64,000 nucleotides of DNA. Source: Giardia muris (lineage: Eukaryota > Fornicata > Diplomonadida > Hexamitidae). Below, one piece after another: positions 56,377 to 64,000 of this stretch. The stretch covers positions 868,001 through 932,000 of the forward strand of contig CM016929.1 of assembly GCA_006247105.1 (NCBI GenBank), read 5' to 3'. Under the pieces are notes generated by a model, which saw nothing but the letters and a program-made list of their open reading frames with translations, searched no databases and had not been told where the DNA came from. The position numbers and the translations under genes are program-made. Position 1 is the first letter of the stretch; each line of letters begins with the position of its first letter.

Positions 56377-58260
56377 ATGTCTGATACGGCTTTGATGGAG
56401 GCAGCCGAGAGAGGAAACCTTGAGGGCGTGAAAAGGAACCTCAATGAAGTGGGGAAGAGGGACGAAGATGGTTGGACGGCCCTGATGTTTGCCGCAATTA
56501 ATGGTCACGCCAATTGCATTCCCCTCCTTGAGAAGGAGATCGGGATGCAGAACAACTGGGGATGGACTGCATTGATGTGGGCTGCTTACTATGGTAAGAC
56601 GGACTGTGCCAGGCTCCTCCTTTCTGAGACGGGGAAGCAAATGATGAACAAATCATCTAGATTCTTCTCCGGAACAACCGCTCTCATGATGGCAGCCCAC
56701 CGAAACCGCCCCGAAGTCGTCAAACTCCTCCTCCCCTATGAACAAGGACTGACCGATTCCAAAGGGAACACAGCTCAATGGCATGCAAATAACAGCTCAT
56801 GGTATGGAGACTTCACCCGTGTCCGTCAGCTCCTTGAGAGCGAAGGCACGGAACGACTTCCTCCACCGGATCCTGAACTACTCAGACTACGAAGATGCAT
56901 CAACGAACTCACCACTGAGAACGACTCCCTCAAGAAAGACCTTTCCTCTTCCAAGAATACCCTAGAGGAGACAAAGAAGGAACTATCCCAACTGAATCGG
57001 GAAGTCTCCTCACTCAAACAACAACTCCAGAAGGCCAACAGAGATCCATCTCGTGCCCACACCGACTCCGAGGACCTCAAGAGAGAACTCGCAGACCAGA
57101 AGGCCCGAATCCTCGCTCTCGAGAGGGAGAACGCCCGACTGAGAGAGGAGTCTCTCATCTCATCTGCCATCCGAGGAGACATCGAAGGTATCCGAAGACG
57201 CCTCAGTCAGGTGAAGTGGCATGATGCCTCAGGCATGACGGCCCTGATGCACGCCGCCTCCCGAGGCCAGACCGAGGTCGTCCGCCTCCTCCGGCCCCTC
57301 GAGGCCCGCCTCCAGGACGGGAGGGGATGGACGGCCCTGATGCATGCAGTGGGGAGAGGACACGAGGAGTGCGTCGGCCTCCTCCTTCTGGAGAGGGACC
57401 TGAAGGACGGGGAGGGCAGGACAGCAGCCGAGCACGCAGAAGGCGAGAAGATGCGACGGGTGCTTCTGAATCAACCCACGCTTCTGAGGCTTCCAGACAG
57501 CCTCTCGGGGTACCACCTGACCGCCGTGCTCGGAGAAGGGGGATTCGGGATTGTCTATGCGGCCCACAAGAGCGGCCGGAACGTGGCGGTCAAGGTCGTC
57601 AGTCTTAGAAGACATAGCGAGGAGACCCGGGAGAAGATTCGCAAAGAGGCTCGGACGCTCCTCTCCCTCAACCATCCGAACATCATCCGGTGCATCAGGG
57701 GAGAAGAGAACGACCTCGACAGCACCTACGTTCTCGTTATGGACCTCTGTTGTGGAGACCTTCGTGAGGAGATGAACAGAAGGAAGAAGGCAAATTCCTC
57801 ATATAGCGATCAAGAGGTCTGGAGGGTGATCCGGGAAGTAGCGGCCGCCCTCGCATACCTCCACGAGAAGAGGCATGTTCACAGGGACCTGAAGCCTGCG
57901 AATATCCTTGTCGCTTTGGACGGTCGGTGTGTCCTTGGGGACTTCGGGTTTGCAAAGGTGCTCGAGGACTCGTCTCGGATGAGTACATACGCGGGGACAC
58001 CTGTATACATGGCCCCTGAGATCCACCGGGAGGAGGACTACGACAAGTCCGTCGACATCTGGGCCCTGGGAGTACTGGGATATGAGTTGTGCACTGGGAG
58101 GCTTCCTTTCCTCAGGGTAACTGCCATCACCGAGGAAGAGCCCCCAGCCATCGAGGGAAGGGGTGAGCTTGGTCCCCTCATCTCCCGGATGCTCTCGAAG
58201 GATCCCAAAGACCGTCCGGCAGCACGGGAGGTCCTCGAGGAGGCGGAGAGGCACCAGTGA
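56377..58260 (+). CDS. Ankyrin-coiled-coil-ankyrin-NEK-type protein kinase
   Basis: A 627-residue protein. Ankyrin repeats occupy about 1-130 (GWTALMFAAINGHANCI, GTTALMMAAHRNRPEVV), a coiled coil about 165-265, and two further repeats about 280-350. A complete kinase domain runs from 379 to the end. It has GEGGFG, Lys406 in VAVKVV, HRDLKPANI with Asp504, GDFGFAK with Asp522, GTPVYMAPEI and RPAAREVLEEAE, so it should be active. The closest type is NEK. Giardia NEKs usually have the kinase first and ankyrins after it; here the order is reversed. The DNA for repeats in the second ankyrin block is identical to 53294-53489. Start context TTCAAAAATG. No exact poly(A) signal is seen, but CAGTGACG overlaps the stop. 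Confidence 0.92.
   Translation: MSDTALMEAAERGNLEGVKRNLNEVGKRDEDGWTALMFAAINGHANCIPLLEKEIGMQNNWGWTALMWAAYYGKTDCARLLLSETGKQMMNKSSRFFSGTTALMMAAHRNRPEVVKLLLPYEQGLTDSKGNTAQWHANNSSWYGDFTRVRQLLESEGTERLPPPDPELLRLRRCINELTTENDSLKKDLSSSKNTLEETKKELSQLNREVSSLKQQLQKANRDPSRAHTDSEDLKRELADQKARILALERENARLREESLISSAIRGDIEGIRRRLSQVKWHDASGMTALMHAASRGQTEVVRLLRPLEARLQDGRGWTALMHAVGRGHEECVGLLLLERDLKDGEGRTAAEHAEGEKMRRVLLNQPTLLRLPDSLSGYHLTAVLGEGGFGIVYAAHKSGRNVAVKVVSLRRHSEETREKIRKEARTLLSLNHPNIIRCIRGEENDLDSTYVLVMDLCCGDLREEMNRRKKANSSYSDQEVWRVIREVAAALAYLHEKRHVHRDLKPANILVALDGRCVLGDFGFAKVLEDSSRMSTYAGTPVYMAPEIHREEDYDKSVDIWALGVLGYELCTGRLPFLRVTAITEEEPPAIEGRGELGPLISRMLSKDPKDRPAAREVLEEAERHQ
57227..57422 (+). repeat. 196-bp inverted duplicate, copy 2
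   Basis: Identical in reverse complement to 53294-53489. It covers the two central ankyrin repeats of the NEK gene, so gene conversion or a recent inverted duplication links both sites. Confidence 0.95.
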
Positions 58261-59076
58261 CGAGTCCTGGGGATCGTGCTCCACCAGGACGGACGAAGGA
58301 CATGTGAATAGCTGGGGAGGAGCACCCTCGTCCCATGCCTCCACTGGGAGAGGGAAGGGTTATTGGCGTCCAGTCCTCTGGGGAAGAGTCCTCAGGGAGT
58401 CCGGGAGGCTTCCCCTGGGGGTCGATCACACCTCCCGCTTGACGGCCGGCTCTGGGAGGGAGCCAGCAGACAGGATCCCCGCTCCTTGGTTCGGTGGGGG
58501 GCGTCCCAGCCAGAGAGGTGGCGGGAGATGCCTCCAGTCGACCGGGGGCTGGAGGCTCTTTCGACGGGGAGGCCGATGTGCTTGGAGCCCTTCGGTCCTC
58601 CTCCTCAGAGAAGGGAGAGGGGAAGAACCTGGAACGGTTACATCAAGCCGAGATCAGGAGGCCAGTCCAAGAGGGGAGACCTCGCCGTCTTCCGCCTCAT
58701 CACCATTAATGCTGTGAAAGACAGGATGGACAACACTCATCTCTCCCCCATCGGCCGGATGACCTCTTCCCACATTCCTGAGAGGGATGCTTCCGAGTCC
58801 TAATCAATAACGGAATCAGAGGATTCAGGCCTCTCTCCACGTCCCGGAACGGTTCGAGTTTAGAGCGAACGGAGGTGAGCACGGCTGGACAAGTCTTCTT
58901 GGTTTTGTGAAGATAGGCCTCAATTGCCAATATCATCGAACCCAGTGCTCGCAGAATGAACTGAAGACTTGCTTCTACACGCTTATTGTATAGGAGAAGA
59001 CCTATCTAGCCCCCAACGGCCTGACGAAGTCCTCAGAGCAGGACGCTACGAAGAGGCAGAGACAAAAGTTATTGAT
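58261..59076. other. 816-bp region without a recognised gene
   Basis: This is the longest apparently non-coding stretch of the window. The first 450 bp is GC- and purine-rich with only short open frames of unnatural composition. On the minus strand, 58706-58936 has an ATG frame of 76 codons whose first part looks protein-like (MILAIEAYLHKTKK, RSKLEPFRDVERGLNPLIPL) and stays open upstream (LLYNKRVEASLQFILRALGS). It could be the relic of a gene or a small gene. The last bases (AGACAAAAGTTATTGAT) are the promoter-like element of the gene at 59077. No tRNA-like box or processing motif was found. Confidence 0.45.
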
Positions 59077-60078
59077 ATGGACTCCGACCCGATCACGGAC
59101 AGCGAGTTTCGCCAACGCCTTACAGACTCGCGACAGAGCATCTCAATGGATAAGGTCATTTCGGAGTCCCTCGACAAGCTCTACAACATCAGGGGAGCGG
59201 GGTCTGGCGAGGGGGACACCCGTCACCCACTGGAGCACGTCTCGGACGAGGCGGTCCTTCTACAGAAACGAAAGCAGCTCACAGACTTCCAGGCGCGGTT
59301 GACAGAGCGACGTCTGCTCTACACGGAGGAGACCCGGGCACTCCAGGAGCGAGAGGCGGTTCTTGGGGCACAGCGGAAGGAGCTCGACGCCGCGAAGGCG
59401 CGCTTTGTGAAGTTTGTCCAGGCAAACAACGAGAAGAAGGAGCAGGCGCTCCAGCGGATGCACGACGAATACGCCAACGAGGAGCAGCTTCGGGCCTTGC
59501 AGGCGGAGCTGCTACATGCTCAAGAGGGTCTTGGAGCCCGCTTGCGACAACTTCGTCGCGAACTCGAGAATATGTCTGCGTATGAGGAGTTTCTGCGGTC
59601 GGTGACGCAGCACTCCGAGGAGTTCGCATCTGCAGATCAGATTCTCCATCGCTATGCCAGTTTGAAGGCTACGCATGCGAGTCTAATGGCGCAGATCGCC
59701 GACGAGCAGGTCCAGACCGAGGAAGCAAGGAGACGGGAGCGACAGACCCGAAAGGCACAGGCGGCACGCGTCCATGACATTACAAGCGAGACGGCAGCCA
59801 CGATGCAGGTACTAGAGACGCAAGAACAGGACACGACCGGGTTAGCGGCACTCATCGAGAAGCAACGCGCCGCAACGGAGCGTGTGATGACGAACATTGG
59901 AATGATGATACTAGGGATTGATAACCTCTACCTGCGGTGCCTTGCGGCCTCAAAGATCGGGCGCGAATTCGACGCGAAGCTCTCTCTTCTCGAGAAGCTC
60001 CAGGTCATTGGGGAGATCGTGGGGGACTTGGAGGGGCTTGTAGAACACGCGATGGCCGATGGCCTACTAACGGAGTGA
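59077..60078 (+). CDS. CFAP73/CCDC42-like flagellar coiled-coil protein
   Basis: A 333-residue protein, nearly all coiled coil. Residues about 60-165 match the DUF4200 pattern of the CFAP73/CCDC42 family: LLQKRKQLTDFQARLTERR, LQEREAVLGAQRKELDAAKA, then RFVKFVQANNEKKEQALQR, the family's FxKFLxENDxKRxRA segment. These proteins belong to the MIA complex or related structures that regulate inner dynein arms in axonemes, or to sperm-tail and basal-body parts. Which subfamily this is cannot be decided by eye. The ATG at 59077 gives the natural N-terminus after an AT-rich element. The stop TGA lies within AGTGAAC. Confidence 0.78.
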   Translation: MDSDPITDSEFRQRLTDSRQSISMDKVISESLDKLYNIRGAGSGEGDTRHPLEHVSDEAVLLQKRKQLTDFQARLTERRLLYTEETRALQEREAVLGAQRKELDAAKARFVKFVQANNEKKEQALQRMHDEYANEEQLRALQAELLHAQEGLGARLRQLRRELENMSAYEEFLRSVTQHSEEFASADQILHRYASLKATHASLMAQIADEQVQTEEARRRERQTRKAQAARVHDITSETAATMQVLETQEQDTTGLAALIEKQRAATERVMTNIGMMILGIDNLYLRCLAASKIGREFDAKLSLLEKLQVIGEIVGDLEGLVEHAMADGLLTE

Positions 60079-60080
60079 AC
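60074..60080 (+). terminator. Poly(A) signal AGTGAAC containing the stop codon
   Basis: CGGAGTGAACCCC is a perfect AGTRAAY that fully contains the TGA stop (60076-60078) of the CFAP73-like gene. Confidence 0.7.
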
Positions 60081-60139
60081 CCCAGCCTAGTCTTAGCCTT
60101 ATGATCAAAAGGGCTGAATAACGAAGATAATCAGCGGAT

Positions 60140-61486
60140 ATGAGTCCTGAGACTACTTCTTCAACAATCCCGACGTTCTCGGAGCTAGGAATCTGTCCAG
60201 AGCTACAGCGTGCTGTGCACGCTCTTGGGTGGAAGAGACCGACGGCCATTCAAGAGGAGACCCTTCAAGTCTTCAAGAATCAGCCTCGAGTCGACCTCAT
60301 TGGGCTTTCGGAGACTGGAAGTGGAAAGACGGGAGCTTTTGTGCTCCCTGTGCTTGGAGACCTTCTCACCCACGAGGCGATGCCCCACACCGTCGTCCTT
60401 TCGCCCACTCGCGAGTTAGTCGTTCAAACGTCCGTAGTCTTCCGCACTCTTGGGCGTGACCTAGGCGTTCGTGTCTGTCAATTGATCGGAGGAGTGGATA
60501 TGAATGCGCAACAAGTAGATCTGGCTCGCCAACCCCATATCTTAGTGTGTACTCCTGGCCGTCTTCTAGACCATCTCAACCATACCCCCGGCTTTACTTT
60601 GCAGAGTGTAAGGACTGTAGTCATCGATGAGGCCGACAAGATGCTTGACCAGAATGAGGGTCGAATACTCGAGGAAATTATCCACCATTGCCCCTCAACG
60701 CGTCAGACCCTTCTCTTCTCAGCGACTCTGACGCCTCGGATCAACGAGCTGAAGCGCCTTTGCGCCCATCCGACTGGGATCGTTCAAGTCCAAGCGGGTG
60801 TGCTGGATGACAGTCCAACAATCACGGGCGTTGATCTTGAGCGCTTAACGCACAGGATGGTCACCTTTGCCGAGACCGACAAGGCCCTTGGCCTCATCAT
60901 CCTTCTACGCGCCCATGCGTCAACGACCTCCATTGTCTTTGCAAACAAAGTCTCAGTCGTCATGAAGCTTTCTCTCTTGCTTCAAGAGCTCGGCTTCGAC
61001 GTTGGGGCGATCCATGGCCAAATGAGTCAGAATAACCGTCTCGAGGCCCTTGAACGATTCCGAACTCAACGGACTGCAATCCTTGTCGCCTCCGATGTTG
61101 CATGTCGTGGGTTGGACATTCCGAACGTGGACCTGGTCATCAATTACGATCTGCCCATCATCCCTCGGGATTATGTACACCGGGTTGGACGTACCGCCCG
61201 TGCTGGGAGGACTGGTGCGGCCCTAACGATTGTAACCCAATATGACGTCACCAACTTCCAGCGTCTTGAGTCCCTGCTTGGGATACACATGGATCGTTTC
61301 ATCCCCGACACCCTTGGGATCAATCAACTCCGTCTTCAAGTCGAGGAGGCTCTTCGTCATGCTGAACGTACAATTCGTCAATCTGGATCTTCGAGGCCTC
61401 GGAGATCCGACGAAGGACATGGCCGTCGTCAGGACCTGTTAGCAGTAATGCCGCACCGATCGAAACAACGAAGGTCGCATAGGTAG
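60140..61486 (+). CDS. DEAD-box RNA helicase DDX47/Rrp3
   Basis: A 448-residue nucleolar helicase for 18S rRNA processing. Motifs in order: the Q motif FSELGICPEL...WKRPTAIQ, Walker A SETGSGKTGAF, Ia PTREL, GG, Ib TPGRLLDHL, DEAD in VIDEADKML, SAT in LFSATLTPRI, then in the second RecA domain IVFANK, DVACRGLDIPNVDLVINYD and HRVGRTARAG. The sequence around these (HTPGFTLQSVRTVVIDEAD, FKNQPRVDLIGLSETGSGKT) is closest to DDX47/Rrp3. A short basic tail ends RSKQRRSHR. The ATG at 60140 follows AGATAATCAGCGGAT. It converges on the PP2A subunit gene with a 76-bp gap. Confidence 0.93.
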   Translation: MSPETTSSTIPTFSELGICPELQRAVHALGWKRPTAIQEETLQVFKNQPRVDLIGLSETGSGKTGAFVLPVLGDLLTHEAMPHTVVLSPTRELVVQTSVVFRTLGRDLGVRVCQLIGGVDMNAQQVDLARQPHILVCTPGRLLDHLNHTPGFTLQSVRTVVIDEADKMLDQNEGRILEEIIHHCPSTRQTLLFSATLTPRINELKRLCAHPTGIVQVQAGVLDDSPTITGVDLERLTHRMVTFAETDKALGLIILLRAHASTTSIVFANKVSVVMKLSLLLQELGFDVGAIHGQMSQNNRLEALERFRTQRTAILVASDVACRGLDIPNVDLVINYDLPIIPRDYVHRVGRTARAGRTGAALTIVTQYDVTNFQRLESLLGIHMDRFIPDTLGINQLRLQVEEALRHAERTIRQSGSSRPRRSDEGHGRRQDLLAVMPHRSKQRRSHR

Positions 61487-61562
61487 GTAATGGAATAGTG
61501 GAATATCCTTTACTCTCTCGAGGGTAAGGTCATGTCCTTCTAGGATCATCCTCAGCACCTGG

Positions 61563-63875
61563 CTACTCATACCCTCCTCCGTTGTTGACGAAGAGGTCAT
61601 ATTGGGTCTTGCAGAACCGATCCCAAGGCGTCTTCTCCTGCGCCGTCGGGTTCCAGACCGTGAGGTACGGGTCTCGGCTCTCAAAGGCCAGAAGCTTTCG
61701 AGAGTTGACCATCACGTCAAATATATTTCCTCGGACCTTGCTAGTCTTGAGTTCTCGTAGCGAGACACCCTGGGGCGCCGACTCCTCATCCCGCCGCCTA
61801 TCCGGGTACCCGATGTCCTCGAGCCCCTGATCCGCATCGGTCAAGTAAACGGCCGCCGTCGCCGACTTGACTTGGTCTACTAGCTGGCAGAAGATGTCCT
61901 GAGGGTCGGGGGCGTCCAACCCTGCCAGCTCCACCGCCTCCCGCTGCTCCGCATAAAAATACTCGAAGTCTCCAAAGGTGATCAGACCGTCGGCATCGAC
62001 ATCACAGACTTCGAACCAGAACTGAAGTGAGGAGTCAAGATCGCGATTCTCCTCCGCCAAAATGAAACAGACGAAGTCATAATACGTGATGTATTGGTCC
62101 GAGCCCTTCTTGCGCTTCTGCTGCTTCGCATGGGCGTGCCCTTTCGTCGTTTGGCCAGTGTTACTAACACGATTCCCACTTGCGGAGTCAATACCTCCAG
62201 GGTCTGCTCCGGAGGCCGAGGCTGTCGTCAGGAAGCGGCTGTTACACTTCCTTCTGGCGATGAGGAGGTTGAACGCCCTCTGCGCTGCGAGGCGATTAAG
62301 ACAACCACCCCCGTACCGGTAAAACTCGTCCAGAGAGATCCGCTGGTCGTGGTTGCCGTCGAGCTCCCAGAAGCGGCAGTAGATGACGTAGAAGTGCTCG
62401 TAACTGAAGTACTTGAGGATGCGGTTGATATCGGCCTCGAACTGGGAGAGCCAAAGGGCCTCGAGGAGCATCCCATAGCCTTGCTTGACGACAACGGTCC
62501 CGATATTGCCGGAGTGTATCTTCGAAAGGTCCGAGAGCAGAAGAACGCCGCGCCCCGCCGCGTCGAGCTCAAAGAGGATGCGGGCGGCGACAGTCTCTGC
62601 GTATTTCGTCTGGAACTGGGGTGTCTCCGCAAGGAATGACAGGCCGGGGTGCAGGCGCAGGAGGATCCACGCCACACGCTCGAGGTCCTCAAGTGTAATG
62701 TATTCGTTCTCTGGAAGTTTCAGAACCTGGAAGAGGCGCTCGTGAACGCTCCGGCCGGCCATCTCCTCACGAAACCAATTGCGGAGGGTGACCGGGTTGA
62801 GGCGGTAGCGCTCACCTATACCTGTCTCGGGAGAATAAACCTCGTTGATGAAGGGGCCATACTCGAGCATCTCCTTTGAGGCCTGGGAGGGAGTCGGGAT
62901 ATTCGTTCGCATGTAAGTGAAGTTTTTCGCCCCAGGCCCACGGCCCTGGCGCCGCCGGTCGTCCTTCTCTACATTGGCGAAGTGAGCGAGAAGGATTGGG
63001 ACGGCACTCCAGACAAGGAAGCCTGGGAGCCCCAGGACGCTCTCAAAGATCACGTCAGATATAATTCGGACATCATCGTTCGCCTCAGGTTGGGCACGCC
63101 CATATTTCCGTGTCAGCTCGAGTCCCGCAGACATGCACGGGTACTTGCCAGACGTGTGGAGGGTGATTCCAGCTGGGTAGAGTTCGACGATCGCGTCGAT
63201 TACCTCCGCCTCGTGCGGGTCGGGCTCTTTGTCCTGTCGTCTCCGATTGATCCTGTCGATGATCGCCGCCCGTTCCCGTGTGCATTCGTCGTCCGCCACG
63301 TCCGTGGAACCGGGGGAGGTGACATCACGTAAAACACTGCTTCCAGACTCTCCGGACTGCCGTCCGCCGTCACTTCCAGGCGGGGCAACTAGGGGAGATG
63401 CGGTCACGTCACCCTCGCCACGCAACCCCACATCAAACGTCTTCTTCGAGGTTCGGAGTGAAGGGGTAAGGGGGACACTCCCAGTTCCGGCGCCACTGTT
63501 CTCAAAGGCTTGGGAGGCCCCAGATGCTTGGCGCGCTCGTGGAGACATCATCGTCAGGGCCCCGGCGACGGAGTCTGGGGTCGTGAAGTTCAGGGCTGCG
63601 GCCGAGTTCCGCAACGAGGGGGAGGGAGGAGGGATGGTGCTCGTGTCCGTCACGACAAGCGTCGCGGGGTCGTTGATGTCGCCCACGAAGAGTGCGGAGC
63701 TGAAGAAGGCCACCCCATAGTTCTGGAGGTGGGCCGCGAAGCGGGTCAAGGCAAGCTCGCCGGCACGCTGAGCGACCTCGGCCCCGAGGAGGGCACAGAC
63801 CGCCTCCTGGTCCGCGAGCGACGGGGCGAGGCTCGCGTGCGTGTCGATCGAGAGGGATAGCTTCCGTGGGGGCAT
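61563..63875 (-). CDS. PP2A regulatory subunit B'' (PPP2R3/PR72 family, EF-hand)
   Basis: A 770-residue protein. The N-terminal 230 residues are family-variable and Ser/Thr-rich. From about 330 on it follows PR72/PR70: LHPGLSFLAETPQFQTKYAE, RILFELDAAGRG, YFSYEHFYVIYCRFWELD. Two calcium-binding EF-hands can be read: DGNHDQRISLDEF and DVDADGLITFGDFEYFY. A basic, Gly-containing insert (about 555-590, HAKQQKRKKGS) interrupts the region between them. The end (TPWDRFCKTQYDLF) matches the family's DWDRFxxxEYxxL. It should bind the PP2A A/C core and set its substrate choice in a calcium-responsive way. The ATG at 63875 lies behind AAAAAAAGGG-type A-runs when read on the minus strand. Confidence 0.93.
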   Translation of the reverse strand: MPPRKLSLSIDTHASLAPSLADQEAVCALLGAEVAQRAGELALTRFAAHLQNYGVAFFSSALFVGDINDPATLVVTDTSTIPPPSPSLRNSAAALNFTTPDSVAGALTMMSPRARQASGASQAFENSGAGTGSVPLTPSLRTSKKTFDVGLRGEGDVTASPLVAPPGSDGGRQSGESGSSVLRDVTSPGSTDVADDECTRERAAIIDRINRRRQDKEPDPHEAEVIDAIVELYPAGITLHTSGKYPCMSAGLELTRKYGRAQPEANDDVRIISDVIFESVLGLPGFLVWSAVPILLAHFANVEKDDRRRQGRGPGAKNFTYMRTNIPTPSQASKEMLEYGPFINEVYSPETGIGERYRLNPVTLRNWFREEMAGRSVHERLFQVLKLPENEYITLEDLERVAWILLRLHPGLSFLAETPQFQTKYAETVAARILFELDAAGRGVLLLSDLSKIHSGNIGTVVVKQGYGMLLEALWLSQFEADINRILKYFSYEHFYVIYCRFWELDGNHDQRISLDEFYRYGGGCLNRLAAQRAFNLLIARRKCNSRFLTTASASGADPGGIDSASGNRVSNTGQTTKGHAHAKQQKRKKGSDQYITYYDFVCFILAEENRDLDSSLQFWFEVCDVDADGLITFGDFEYFYAEQREAVELAGLDAPDPQDIFCQLVDQVKSATAAVYLTDADQGLEDIGYPDRRRDEESAPQGVSLRELKTSKVRGNIFDVMVNSRKLLAFESRDPYLTVWNPTAQEKTPWDRFCKTQYDLFVNNGGGYE

Positions 63876-64000
63876 CCGAGCGGGTCAAAAAAAGGGATCT
63901 GTTCGGCCTCAAAAAAAGGTGCATCGCCCGATACGTCATTTACACGTGACGGTTCAATCGGAGCCCTCAGCTAACAGCTTAGCGCAAACGGAGCCGGCGG
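63876..64000. promoter_or_regulatory. Upstream region of the PP2A B'' gene, right edge
   Basis: Two A-runs on the plus strand (GGTCAAAAAAAGGG and CCTCAAAAAAAGG) are T-runs for the minus-strand gene, typical of Giardia promoters. No further gene is seen to the window end. Confidence 0.4.

Noticed and set aside
61506..61517. TCCTTTACTCTC, matching ten of twelve positions of the Giardia processing motif
   Set aside because: The final AA is missing. About four or five two-mismatch hits are expected by chance over both strands of the window, and no structured RNA is evident upstream inside the helicase gene.
1..64000. tRNA, rRNA, CRISPR arrays, transposons, viral sequence
   Set aside because: No cloverleaf with a GGTTCGAnnCC box, no regularly spaced repeats, and no transposase, reverse transcriptase or capsid-like frame was found by reading; TTCGAA-containing sites near 32180-32220 do not pair into a T-arm.

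Overview
The window is a gene-dense, essentially intron-free stretch of a diplomonad nuclear genome, almost certainly a Giardia. The evidence is cysteine-rich CxxC/GGCY surface proteins, one ending in the VSP-type membrane anchor plus CRGK; ankyrin-repeat (protein 21.1-type) and NEK-kinase families; intergenic gaps mostly of 4-150 bp; A-runs directly in front of start codons; and AGTRAAY-like poly(A) signals at or overlapping stop codons. High GC and a VSP tail without the final alanine usual in G. intestinalis suggest G. muris or a relative (inference).

Layout. 0.3-5.2 kb: a large high-cysteine membrane protein and a TFIIA-large-subunit-like gene. 5.2-8.1 kb: an SF3B4-like RRM protein, ribosomal protein uS17 and Pescadillo. 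8.1-21 kb: a small membrane protein, a coiled-coil protein, a Wee1/Myt1-like kinase with a large catalytic-domain insertion and a hydrophobic C-terminus, a CTFKP-motif protein, a cathepsin-B-like protease with a long beta-rich tail, and an orphan. 21-30 kb: DNA topoisomerase II, a probable Sec16, and an RNase-PH-like exosome subunit. 30-35 kb: uL6, a Bfr1-like coiled-coil protein, a 427-bp spacer holding a candidate structured RNA, uL10/P0, and ZMYND10. 35-40.4 kb: one 1,796-residue orphan. 40.4-58.3 kb: a cluster of ankyrin proteins (two paralogous ankyrin-RING proteins, an ankyrin pseudokinase, an antisense ankyrin remnant, an ankyrin-coiled-coil-ankyrin-NEK kinase) interleaved with an SR-like protein, the exosome nuclease RRP44/Dis3, and two damaged VSP sequences. 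58.3-59.1 kb: apparently non-coding. 59.1-63.9 kb: a CFAP73/CCDC42-like flagellar protein, a DDX47/Rrp3 helicase, and a PP2A B''-type regulatory subunit.

Themes. Housekeeping genes serve ribosome making and RNA processing (uS17, uL6, uL10, Pescadillo, DDX47, two exosome subunits), flagella (ZMYND10, CFAP73-like), secretion (Sec16-like) and cell-cycle or phosphatase control (Wee1-like, PP2A B''). The accessory part is the ankyrin/NEK/VSP block, which shows recent duplication: a 196-bp segment of the NEK gene is repeated base for base, in inverted orientation, about 4 kb away beside a VSP that lacks a signal peptide. No tRNA, rRNA, CRISPR array or transposon was recognised.
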